From Gemmatimonadota bacterium (GTDB taxonomy: Bacteria > Gemmatimonadota > Gemmatimonadetes > Longimicrobiales > Gaopeijiaceae): DNA of 5,739 nt. The notes below the pieces were generated by a model, which was not told the DNA's origin, ran no database searches, and was given only the letters and a program-made list of their open reading frames with translations. The position numbers and the translations under genes are program-made. Positions within the stretch are counted from its first letter, which is position 1. Each line of letters opens with the position of its first letter. The stretch is from NCBI GenBank assembly GCA_003567615.1, contig PWZC01000318.1:1-5739 (forward strand). The letters run 5' to 3'. This document shows, in pieces, positions 1 through 5,739 of the stretch.

Positions 1-842
1 GCCGCGTCCGGAAAGAAGGGGAGAACGAAACGGATGAAGCCGTAGGCGCCGAGCTTCAGGAGGACCGCTGCCAGAACCACCGAGCCGGGGGTGGGGGCCT
101 CCACGTGGGCGTCCGGCAGCCATGTGTGCACCGGAAAGAGCGGCACCTTGATGGCGAAGGCCAGGGCGAAGGCGGCGAAGAGCCAGAGTTGCTCACCCGA
201 GGTCAGGGGCGTTCCCAGGAGTTCCAGGTAGTGGAACGAGGGCGGTGCCCCACCGACCTGGGCCTGGGTGTAGAGATAGAGGATCCCCACCAGCATGAGG
301 AGTGACCCCAGGGCGGTGTAGAGAAAGAACTTCACAGCCGCGTAGATCCTGCGTTCCCCTCCCCAGACCCCCACGATGAAGTACATGGGGACCAGCGTAA
401 GCTCGAAGAAGATGTAGAAGAGGAAGAGATCCATGGAGGCGAAGACCCCCACGATCCCTGTCTGCAGCAGGAGCATGAGGGCGTAGAAGGCCCGACGCTT
501 CTCCCCGATGTACCGGTAGGCCCCCAGGATCGCCACCGGCATGATGAAGGTGGTGAGGAGGATCATGAAGAGGCTGATGCCGTCGATCCCCAGGGAGTAG
601 CCCACCCCCCAGAGCTCGATCCAGGGGGCATCGCTGGTGAACTGGAAGAGGGGCCCGGTGGGGTCGAAGGCCCAGAGGAGGCCCAGGCTCAGGACGAAGA
701 GCCCGGAGGTCCAGGCAAAAGCCACGTGCTTGGCTCTCTCCTCGGAGGACGCCAGGACCCCCAGGATCCCCAGGACAGGGAGCCAGATGAGGGCGTGGAG
801 AATCCAGCTCTCGTACGCGGAGGCTTGGAGGAATCCGCTCAT
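1..842 (-). CDS. nuoM: NADH-quinone oxidoreductase subunit M (antiporter-like proton pump), 3' end cut by window edge
   Basis: This is an antiporter-like membrane subunit of complex I, one of the three Mrp-type proton-pumping modules (L, M, N) of the membrane arm. I translated the minus strand from the ATG at 842. It stays open for 280 codons to the window edge, so roughly the first half of a protein usually near 500 residues is present. Seen: a hydrophobic N-terminus with about eight predicted membrane spans; the motif FELTLVPMYF around Glu147, matching the essential TM5 glutamate (Glu144 in E. coli NuoM); IKVPLFPVHTWLPDAHVEAP with Lys232, matching the TM7 pump lysine; and LLKLGAYG with Lys263 in the next helix. 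The start is supported by a GAGG at 854-851 that overlaps the nuoL stop codon, 8 bases from the ATG. The gene begins 10 bases after nuoL. Nothing is broken; the truncation is only the window boundary. Confidence 0.96.
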   Translation of the reverse strand, partial: MSGFLQASAYESWILHALIWLPVLGILGVLASSEERAKHVAFAWTSGLFVLSLGLLWAFDPTGPLFQFTSDAPWIELWGVGYSLGIDGISLFMILLTTFIMPVAILGAYRYIGEKRRAFYALMLLLQTGIVGVFASMDLFLFYIFFELTLVPMYFIVGVWGGERRIYAAVKFFLYTALGSLLMLVGILYLYTQAQVGGAPPSFHYLELLGTPLTSGEQLWLFAAFALAFAIKVPLFPVHTWLPDAHVEAPTPGSVVLAAVLLKLGAYGFIRFVLPFFPDA

Positions 843-852
843 GTGCGCCGCC

Positions 853-2994
853 TCAGAGGATCAGGACGCCGAGCACCACCAGGGCGCCCAGTGTCAGGAT
901 GAAGGCGTAGGTGTTCAACTGGCCTGTCTGGACCAGTGAACCGAACCAGCCGAAGCCCCGGGCCAAGGAGCCCACAGCGTTGACCGTGCCGTCGATGAGC
1001 ACCTGGTCGATCCACCGCCAACAGGCCCGGGACAGGCTCTCGAGGGGGCGGACGATGATCCGGTCATAGAGCTCGTCCACGTACCACTTGTCGTGAAGGA
1101 CCTTCCCGAACCCGCGGGGCTCGGGAGAGTCCACGGCGGGGCGGATCTCACGACCTCCAACCGCTCGGGCGCCGATGATGACCACCGCCAGCGCCAACCC
1201 GGTTGCAATGGCCCCCCAGAGAACGTGGCCTCCGCCCACCGGGGAAGTGGATGCGTACGCCCCGAGCTGATCCACCCGGATCTGGTAGGCGGTGGCGGTA
1301 AGGGGCTCGAGCCACCGGTCCAGCCAGTCGGACATGGGAAGGAGTCCGAACCCGCCGAAGAACGAGTCCCGCACGGAGCCAGGAACATTGATCCACCCGC
1401 CGAAGACCGAGAGCACAGCCAGGATCCCCAGGGGGACGGTCATGTTCAGCGGTGCTTCGTGGAGGTGCTTGGCTTCGGTGTCGCCCGTTCGATTCGGCCC
1501 GTGGAAGGTCATGACCATCATGCGGGTCATGTAGAAGGCCGTGAGGAGTGCCGTGGCAATGGCCATTCCCCAGAGCACGGTGTAGAGCGCCGACGCAGGT
1601 GCCGACGTCCCCACGTACCAGATGATCTCGTCCTTGGAGAAGAAACCGGCGAAGGGCCAGATCCCTGCAATGGCCAGGGTGGCCACCCACATGGTGATCC
1701 AGGTCACCGGCATGAAGCGGCGAAGCCCTCCCATGTTCCGCATGTCCTGGGCATCCCAGTCCTTGTGGGTGGCGTGGAGGGCGTGATGCATGGAGTGGAT
1801 GACCGCACCCGCCCCCAGGAACAGGAGGGCCTTGAAGAAGGCGTGGGTCATGAGGTGGAAGACCCCCGCCGCATAGGCCCCGACGCCCACTCCCATGAAC
1901 ATGAAGCCCAACTGGGACACGGTGGAATAGGCCAGAACCTTCTTGATGTCGTACTGCTTCAGCGCGATGGTGGCGGCGAAGAGGGCCGTAACGGCACCCA
2001 CCGTGGCCACCGCGGCGGCCCCCACCGGGGCCATGGCGAAGAGCACCGACGAACGGGCCACCAGGTAGACCCCGGCCGTCACCATGGTGGCGGCGTGGAT
2101 CAGGGCCGAGACCGGGGTGGGCCCTGCCATGGCATCCGGGAGCCACACATACAGGGGCACCTGGGCGCTCTTTCCCGCGGCCCCCAGAAGGAGGAAGAGG
2201 GTAACGGCCGTGACGGTGGCGCCGCCGTAGACCAGGGTGTCCGGTGCCGCGCCGAAGATCGCCTGGTAGTCCAGCGTCCCGAAGACCGCGAAGAGGATGA
2301 ACATGGCCACGAGGAGGCCGAAGTCACCGACCCGATTGACGATGAAGGCCTTCTTCCCGGCGTCCGCCTTCTCCCGGTCCCGGAACCAGAAGCCGATGAG
2401 GAGATAGGAGCAGAGCCCCACCCCTTCCCACCCCACGAACATCATGGGGAAGTTGGCCCCCATGACCAGGGTGAGCATGAAGAAGACGAAGAGGTTCAGG
2501 TAGGCGAAATACCGCGGGTAACCGGGGTCCTCCTTCATGTAGCCCACGCTGAAGACGTGGATCAGGAAGCCGACTCCCGTGATGACCATCATCATCACCA
2601 GGGAGAGCTGGTCCAATTGGATGGCCGCCTCCACGGATAGGGCGCCGGTGGCCATCCAGGTCCAATAGCTCCGGATCACCGGCTCGGTGAGCTCGACCCC
2701 CAGCATCCCGATGAAGTTCACTGCCGTGAGGAGGAAGGCGGCCAGCATGACGCCGGGCCCGACCCAGGTGGGGAGGGTATGGGTCAGCGCTCTCCGATCC
2801 GAGCGGTGCGCCTCTTCCCTTCCCTCCCGCACGGCTGTGGCGGATCGGGACCCTGCCACCAGAGCGAGCCCTCCGTTCACCGCGAATCCCACGAGCGGGA
2901 GGAGGAGGATCAGGCCCGGAAGCAGCGGGTCGAATCCTGCGCCCGCCACCTGCCCCACATCCGCAGAGACGGCCGACAAGGTGGATTCGGTCAT
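853..2994 (-). CDS. nuoL: NADH-quinone oxidoreductase subunit L (distal antiporter-like proton pump)
   Basis: NuoL is the largest and most distal pump of the complex I membrane arm, and its long lateral helix runs along the arm. The 713-residue product carries the family signature in order: GWEGVGLCSYLLIGFW with Glu190 (TM5 glutamate), GKSAQVPLYVWLPDAMAGPT with Lys275 (TM7 lysine), ALIHAATMVTAGVYL at 297-311, the KKVLAYSTVSQLGF stretch near 351-364, HAFFKALLFLGAG with Lys388, and FFSKDEI with Lys454. These residues form the central hydrophilic proton path in known structures. The protein is about 100 residues longer than E. coli NuoL (613). The extra length is partly a charged loop at about 48-75 and partly the C-terminal region, which holds KWYVDELYD (636-644) and a final membrane helix at about 694-713. 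The ATG at 2994 lies 4 bases after the nuoK stop, and a GGTGA at 3003-2999 can act as ribosome binding site. nuoM follows after 10 bases. Confidence 0.97.
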   Translation of the reverse strand: MTESTLSAVSADVGQVAGAGFDPLLPGLILLLPLVGFAVNGGLALVAGSRSATAVREGREEAHRSDRRALTHTLPTWVGPGVMLAAFLLTAVNFIGMLGVELTEPVIRSYWTWMATGALSVEAAIQLDQLSLVMMMVITGVGFLIHVFSVGYMKEDPGYPRYFAYLNLFVFFMLTLVMGANFPMMFVGWEGVGLCSYLLIGFWFRDREKADAGKKAFIVNRVGDFGLLVAMFILFAVFGTLDYQAIFGAAPDTLVYGGATVTAVTLFLLLGAAGKSAQVPLYVWLPDAMAGPTPVSALIHAATMVTAGVYLVARSSVLFAMAPVGAAAVATVGAVTALFAATIALKQYDIKKVLAYSTVSQLGFMFMGVGVGAYAAGVFHLMTHAFFKALLFLGAGAVIHSMHHALHATHKDWDAQDMRNMGGLRRFMPVTWITMWVATLAIAGIWPFAGFFSKDEIIWYVGTSAPASALYTVLWGMAIATALLTAFYMTRMMVMTFHGPNRTGDTEAKHLHEAPLNMTVPLGILAVLSVFGGWINVPGSVRDSFFGGFGLLPMSDWLDRWLEPLTATAYQIRVDQLGAYASTSPVGGGHVLWGAIATGLALAVVIIGARAVGGREIRPAVDSPEPRGFGKVLHDKWYVDELYDRIIVRPLESLSRACWRWIDQVLIDGTVNAVGSLARGFGWFGSLVQTGQLNTYAFILTLGALVVLGVLIL

Positions 2995-2998
2995 GGGC

Positions 2999-3292
2999 TC
3001 ACCACTTCAGCAGGTTGAAGTTTTCCACGTTCACCGACTCGTAGTGGCGGAAGATGGAGATGATGATGGCCAGCCCCACCGCCGCTTCCGCCGCCGCCAC
3101 CGTCATGACGAAGAAGACGAAGATCTGCCCTTCGATCCCCAGGTAGCGGGAGAAGGCGACGAAGGAGAGGTTCACCGCGTTCAACTGCAACTCGATGCAG
3201 AGGAACATGATGATGGCGTTCCGTCGGACCAGGACGCCCAGCGTCCCGATGACGAAGAGGATGGCGCTCAGGACAAGGGCTTCGACAAGCAT
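2999..3292 (-). CDS. nuoK: NADH-quinone oxidoreductase subunit K
   Basis: NuoK is a three-helix membrane subunit (MrpC-like) that links the quinone-proximal part of complex I to the antiporter-like pumps. I take the start at the ATG at 3292, giving 97 residues, which fits the family's usual length of about 100. An in-frame ATG at 3340 would add a proline-rich 16-residue stretch and overlap nuoJ by 44 bases, so I reject it. A GAGGGTG at 3306-3300 sits 7 bases before the chosen ATG. Seen: three hydrophobic spans at about 3-20, 26-46 and 57-80, with Glu34 (in [14 protein letters not shown]) and Glu69 (in [13 protein letters not shown]) matching the two conserved buried glutamates Glu36 and Glu72 of E. 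coli NuoK. The C-terminus FNLLKW is a common NuoK ending. It lies 4 bases after nuoJ and 4 bases before nuoL. Confidence 0.97.
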   Translation of the reverse strand: MLVEALVLSAILFVIGTLGVLVRRNAIIMFLCIELQLNAVNLSFVAFSRYLGIEGQIFVFFVMTVAAAEAAVGLAIIISIFRHYESVNVENFNLLKW

Positions 3293-3296
3293 GGCC

Positions 3297-3821
3297 TCAC
3301 ACCCTCTGTTTGGCGATGGCGACGGCGCCCACCAGGGCAACCAGAAGCAGGATCCCGGTCAGCTCGAAGGCGACGACATAGTCGGTGAAGAGGGGACGTG
3401 CGATGGCGCCGATGGCTCCCTCCTCCGCCAGCAGCCGTTCCATGCCCTCAGGACCGGGAAAGTTGGCCAGGAGTGGATTGTCGCCGGCCCCGCGGAGTTG
3501 CCGGGCCAGGAGACCGGCGATGGCGCCGGACACGGCGAAGGCCATGAAGAGCCCCAACCCCGACTTGATGTCATCGCGATAGTCGTGGCCCAGATTCAGC
3601 AGCATGATGACGAAGAGGAAGAGCACCATGATGGCGCCGGCGTAGACCATGACCTGGATGGCGGCCAGGAAGTGGGCGTCCAGGAGCACATAGATCCCGG
3701 CCACCGAGGCCAGGGTGCCAACCATGAAGAGGAGGCTGCCCACCGGGTTCTTCTGGAGCACCACCCCGAAGCCGCCGCCTATCGCCATGGCGGCGAAGAC
3801 GAAGAAGAGGATATCGGCCAT
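3297..3821 (-). CDS. nuoJ: NADH-quinone oxidoreductase subunit J
   Basis: NuoJ is a five-helix membrane subunit of complex I next to NuoH and NuoK. Its third helix can switch between alpha and pi-bulge forms and is thought to open or close the water chain between quinone site and pumps. The product has 174 residues (184 in E. coli). Seen: hydrophobic spans at about 3-21, 28-48, 54-77, 88-106 and 145-169; the hallmark [20 protein letters not shown] at 57-76 with Tyr60, the helix-3 motif; and [20 protein letters not shown] at 144-163, the conserved last helix containing Glu153. The region at 107-143 is a polar loop and the least conserved part. The ATG at 3821 follows the nuoI stop by 6 bases (GGGCCC). 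The only nearby purine run, AAGGG at 3829-3825, is close to the ATG, so initiation probably depends on coupling to nuoI. nuoK starts 4 bases downstream. Confidence 0.96.
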   Translation of the reverse strand: MADILFFVFAAMAIGGGFGVVLQKNPVGSLLFMVGTLASVAGIYVLLDAHFLAAIQVMVYAGAIMVLFLFVIMLLNLGHDYRDDIKSGLGLFMAFAVSGAIAGLLARQLRGAGDNPLLANFPGPEGMERLLAEEGAIGAIARPLFTDYVVAFELTGILLLVALVGAVAIAKQRV

Positions 3822-3827
3822 GGGCCC

Positions 3828-4328
3828 TTATTCGGAGCGGGGGTCGGAGGGATCCCAGAGCAGGGTCGTGGGATGATCCTGTTCCATGAGGCGGTCCAAA
3901 TCGTAGATGAACCGGTCCCGGGTATATTCGGCGTTCTCGAAGTGAACGCCCACGTGGATGGCTTCCACCGGGCAGACCTCCTGGCACATTCCGCAGAAGA
4001 TGCACCTGAACTCATCGATTTCGTAGACGATGGGGTAGCGATTCCCCTGATCGTCCTCTCCGCCCACCAGGCGGATGCAGTTGGCGGGGCAGATCGTGGG
4101 GCAAAGTCCGCACGCCACGCACTTGGGCCGTCCGTCGGCGTGGACCTCCATGCGGTGGGTCCCCCGCCAACGGGGCGAGAGATCCGGCTGCTCTTCCGGA
4201 TACTGCAGGGTGACCTTGTCCGGGTTCACCATGTGCCTGAAAGTGAGCGCCATGCCCTTGAGGGTGGCCCGGATGTAGGACGTCTTCCCGGGGTCGGGGC
4301 GTCGCATGACCTTAACCGTGGCTGCCAT
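3828..4328 (-). CDS. nuoI: NADH-quinone oxidoreductase subunit I (2x[4Fe-4S] ferredoxin-like)
   Basis: NuoI carries Fe-S clusters N6a and N6b, which pass electrons from NuoG towards the terminal cluster N2 in NuoB; it sits at the junction of the peripheral and membrane arms. The 166-residue product (180 in E. coli) shows two CxxCxxCxxxCP motifs: CVACGLCPTICP with Cys70, 73, 76, 80 and CIFCGMCQEVCP with Cys109, 112, 115, 119. By family rule Cys70/73/76 plus Cys119 bind one cluster and Cys109/112/115 plus Cys80 the other. Residues 16-35 form the usual amphipathic N-terminal helix, followed by the YPEEQPDLSPRWRG segment typical of NuoI. The C-terminal tail after 125 (HVGVHFENAEYTRDRFIYDL) is the usual complex I-specific extension. 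The start at 4328 is backed by GGGAGG at 4343-4338. It lies 54 bases after nuoH, the longest gap in the window, and 6 bases before nuoJ. Confidence 0.97.
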   Translation of the reverse strand: MAATVKVMRRPDPGKTSYIRATLKGMALTFRHMVNPDKVTLQYPEEQPDLSPRWRGTHRMEVHADGRPKCVACGLCPTICPANCIRLVGGEDDQGNRYPIVYEIDEFRCIFCGMCQEVCPVEAIHVGVHFENAEYTRDRFIYDLDRLMEQDHPTTLLWDPSDPRSE

Positions 4329-4382
4329 ACCGCTTAGCCTCCCTGCGTCGTGCGTGAGAAGTCCTTGGAAGATCGCGCATGG
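4329..4382 (-). other. nuoH-nuoI intergenic gap
   Basis: These 54 bases are the only intergenic stretch longer than 10 bases in the window. Apart from the nuoI ribosome binding site I see no hairpin, T-run, promoter-like hexamer pair or conserved small ORF in it. A frame opening at an ATG just after the nuoH stop runs out of frame into nuoI and has no family resemblance, so I do not call it a gene. Confidence 0.6.
4338..4343 (-). promoter_or_regulatory. Ribosome binding site of nuoI
   Basis: Read on the minus strand the sequence is GGGAGG, 9 bases upstream of the nuoI ATG. It is the clearest stand-alone Shine-Dalgarno site in the window and the only one lying in a real intergenic gap. The other sites overlap the preceding gene's stop codon or 3' end. 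This suggests nuoI can be initiated independently of nuoH translation, whereas nuoH, J, K, L and M look coupled. It also fixes the nuoI start at 4328. Its function is inferred from sequence and position only. Confidence 0.7.
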
Positions 4383-5690
4383 TCATCGATTCACTCCGGC
4401 GCCGGCACGGGGTTCCAGGGCCGGGCGGTGGACCTGCCGGACCGGGGAGCGGACCGCTCGGTCCGTCCCCGACACCGAGGAACCGGAGATGAGGCGGTCG
4501 CTATCCACCACGAAGACAAAGATGCCGGTGCAGACCGCGCTCAGCGCGGTGAGGGTGGCTCCGAAGAGGAAGCCTTCCACCCCGATCTGGTCGAGAACCA
4601 GGATTGTCCCGGCCAGGAGCATGACGTACGCCAGCGCAACCGGGAGCATCACCTTCCAGCCCAGGTGCATCACCTGATCATAGCGGAATCGGGGGAGGGT
4701 CCACCGCACCCACATGAAGACCCCGATGAAGAAGGCCGTCTTCAGGACGAAGGAGATGAAGGTGAGGAGCGTGGTCCACCAGGCTCCCTGGGCCGCGATC
4801 GGCTCTCCCGCCCCGGTGAATCCGGAGATGAGCATTCCCTCGTACCAGAAGAGGTGGTCGCCGGACCAGAAGGGGATGCTCCACCCGCCCAGGAAAAGTG
4901 TCGCCATGAGGGCGGACGCGGTGAGCATGTGTGAGTATTCGGCGATGAAGAACATGGAGAACTTCATACCGGAATACTCGGTGTGGTACCCCGTCACCAA
5001 CTCCGATTCAGCCTCGGGGAGGTCGAAGGGGAGGCGGTTCGTCTCAGCGAAGGCGGAGATCACGAACAGGATGAAGGCCAGCGAGAGCGGAAGGACGTAC
5101 CAGAAGCCCAACTGCTGCTGCTGCCAGATGATCTCCGTAAGGGTGACGTTCCCGGCCAGCATGAGTACCGGGATGATGGACAGCCCCAGCGCCACCTCAT
5201 AGCTCACCATCTGAGAGGCCGACCGGAGGCCTCCCAGGAAGGCGTACTTGTTGTTGGAGGCCCACCCCGCCATGAAGAGGCCGTAGACCCCCAGCGACGA
5301 GAGAGCCAGGATGTAGAGAATCCCGATGGGGATGTCGGCCACCACCATGCCCACTGTCCCCCAGGGTGTCGGGAGGGGGGCGGCGAAGGGAACCACGGCG
5401 AAGGTGATGACCCCGGGGATGATGGCCAGCGCCGGAGCCAAGACGAAGAAGAATCGATTCGCCGTCCCCGGCATCGTCTCTTCCTTCAGGATGTTCTTGA
5501 TCCCGTCCGCCGCCGGCTGGAGCAGACCGAAGGGTCCGACCCGATTGGGCCCGAGTCGGTCCTGGATGAAGCCTGCCAGGCGACGCTCCACAAGGGTCAT
5601 GAGCGCCACCGAGGCCAGGATCACGGAAAAGACCGTCAGGACCTTGACCGATGAGGTGATGACGAAGGCCGTCAGCGAGAGGTCATTCAT
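4383..5690 (-). CDS. nuoH: NADH-quinone oxidoreductase subunit H (quinone-site membrane subunit)
   Basis: NuoH forms the membrane side of the quinone chamber of complex I and the start of the charged-residue channel (the E-channel) leading to the pumps. Its 435 residues show the family blocks in order: ERRLAGFIQDRLGPNRVGP at 35-53, LQPAADGIKNILKE at 57-70, SASQMVSYEVALGL at 157-170 with Glu165, AETNRLPFDLPEAESELVTG at 215-234 with Asp223 and Glu226/228/230, YHTEYSGMKF at 235-244 with Glu238, and WVRWTLPRFRYDQVMHLGWK at 327-346. All the acidic residues known to matter in E. coli NuoH appear conserved. The protein is about 110 residues longer than E. coli NuoH (325). The excess includes a predicted extra membrane helix at about 372-395 and an Arg/Pro-rich, hydrophilic tail at 398-435. 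The ATG at 5690 overlaps the upstream stop codon as ATGA and lacks a good Shine-Dalgarno, so re-initiation after the upstream gene is likely. Confidence 0.97.
   Translation of the reverse strand: MNDLSLTAFVITSSVKVLTVFSVILASVALMTLVERRLAGFIQDRLGPNRVGPFGLLQPAADGIKNILKEETMPGTANRFFFVLAPALAIIPGVITFAVVPFAAPLPTPWGTVGMVVADIPIGILYILALSSLGVYGLFMAGWASNNKYAFLGGLRSASQMVSYEVALGLSIIPVLMLAGNVTLTEIIWQQQQLGFWYVLPLSLAFILFVISAFAETNRLPFDLPEAESELVTGYHTEYSGMKFSMFFIAEYSHMLTASALMATLFLGGWSIPFWSGDHLFWYEGMLISGFTGAGEPIAAQGAWWTTLLTFISFVLKTAFFIGVFMWVRWTLPRFRYDQVMHLGWKVMLPVALAYVMLLAGTILVLDQIGVEGFLFGATLTALSAVCTGIFVFVVDSDRLISGSSVSGTDRAVRSPVRQVHRPALEPRAGAGVNR
4443..4471 (-). other. GC-rich stem-loop inside the nuoH 3' coding region
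   Basis: An imperfect inverted repeat: arm 4443-4455, loop 4456-4459 (GAGC on the mRNA), arm 4460-4471. Pairing by eye gives 12 Watson-Crick pairs (two A-T, ten G-C) with one unpaired base at 4449. It encodes residues 407-416 of NuoH, in the poorly conserved tail. No U-run follows on the transcript side, so it does not look like an intrinsic terminator. It ends about 60 bases before the nuoH stop and about 115 bases before the nuoI start. A role in mRNA processing, stability or ribosome pausing is possible but inferred; chance is a real alternative in GC-rich DNA. Confidence 0.55.
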
Positions 5691-5739
5691 CCGAGCCGTC
5701 GTTTGAGAGCGTCCGTGGAATGCACCGCTCCGCGCCGCC
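5687..5739 (-). CDS. C-terminal tail of the upstream gene, probably NADH-quinone oxidoreductase subunit G (5' part outside window)
   Basis: On the minus strand one frame is open from the window edge and ends in TGA at 5689-5687. It reads RRGAVHSTDALKRRLG for the last 16 residues. The stop overlaps the nuoH start codon as ATGA, the classic arrangement of coupled operon genes. The gene before nuoH in nearly all canonical nuo operons is nuoG, the large molybdopterin-fold Fe-S subunit of the peripheral arm. A short tail with a pattern like 'xxxTDAxxRR' near the end is compatible with NuoG C-termini. Sixteen residues are too few to identify the protein by themselves, so the assignment rests mostly on gene order, and I leave the symbol empty. 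Confidence 0.55.
   Translation of the reverse strand, partial: RRGAVHSTDALKRRLG

Noticed and set aside
1093..2640. A 515-codon plus-strand open frame opposite nuoL
   Set aside because: It lies wholly antisense to a clear nuoL gene. Its product is a low-complexity mix rich in His, Gly, Glu, Asp and Arg, with no membrane span or motif. Long antisense frames are expected opposite high-GC genes with strong third-position bias.
3293..3340. Longer nuoK start at 3340
   Set aside because: The added 16 residues are proline-rich, unlike any NuoK N-terminus, and would overlap nuoJ. The ATG at 3292 has a good ribosome binding site and gives the family length.
3822..3827. GGGCCC palindrome in the nuoI-nuoJ gap
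   Set aside because: A six-base palindrome is common by chance in GC-rich DNA, and I see no extended symmetry around it that would suggest an operator or terminator.
3195..4337. A 380-codon plus-strand open frame across nuoK, nuoJ and nuoI
   Set aside because: It covers three well supported genes in antisense and has the same His/Gly/Glu/Asp-rich shadow composition, with no recognisable domain.
5112..5123. Four tandem CTG units (CAG on the coding strand)
   Set aside because: They encode four glutamines (residues 190-193) in a polar loop of NuoH. The run is too short to count as a meaningful repeat or slippage locus.
4983..5654. A 223-codon plus-strand open frame opposite nuoH
   Set aside because: Antisense to conserved NuoH blocks; the product is charged and repetitive, without family resemblance.
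1..5739. Mobile elements, CRISPR arrays, tRNA or rRNA genes, or a novel accessory system
   Set aside because: The window is filled by contiguous complex I genes in canonical order. I found no direct-repeat arrays, transposase motifs, terminal inverted repeats or structured RNA genes.

Overview
The window is the middle of a bacterial nuo operon for the membrane arm of respiratory complex I (proton-pumping NADH:quinone oxidoreductase). All genes are read from the minus strand, so transcription runs from the high-coordinate end to the low-coordinate end. In transcription order it holds: the last 16 codons of an upstream gene, probably nuoG; nuoH; nuoI; nuoJ; nuoK; nuoL; and the first 280 codons of nuoM, which runs off the left edge. 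This is the canonical G-H-I-J-K-L-M order, and every subunit keeps its diagnostic motifs.

The DNA is GC-rich, with a strong preference for G or C (especially CTC, GTC, ATC) in third codon positions. That bias explains the long spurious ORFs on the plus strand. The 14-gene-type cluster, the high GC and the sequence character of NuoI and NuoL suggest an aerobic or facultative bacterium outside the Enterobacteria. Gemmatimonadota or a similar GC-rich phylum is my guess, but the window has no marker that settles it.

Layout: 5739-5687, tail of probable nuoG, overlapping nuoH by ATGA. 5690-4383, nuoH, with an extra C-terminal membrane helix and an Arg-rich tail. 4382-4329, a 54-base gap with a good ribosome binding site for nuoI. 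4328-3828, nuoI. 3821-3297, nuoJ. 3292-2999, nuoK. 2994-853, nuoL. 842-1, nuoM (partial). Apart from the H-I gap, intergenic spacing is 4 to 10 bases, so the genes are almost certainly one translationally coupled transcript. No promoter or intrinsic terminator is visible, as expected inside an operon.

How the genes work together: NuoG and NuoI carry electrons through Fe-S clusters towards quinone, which binds at the NuoH interface. NuoH, J and K transmit the redox energy along a chain of buried charged residues to the antiporter-like pumps NuoL and NuoM.

I see no new biological system here. The least expected feature is a 12-bp, one-bulge GC-rich hairpin in the nuoH mRNA, inside the variable C-terminal tail and just ahead of the only sizeable intergenic gap.
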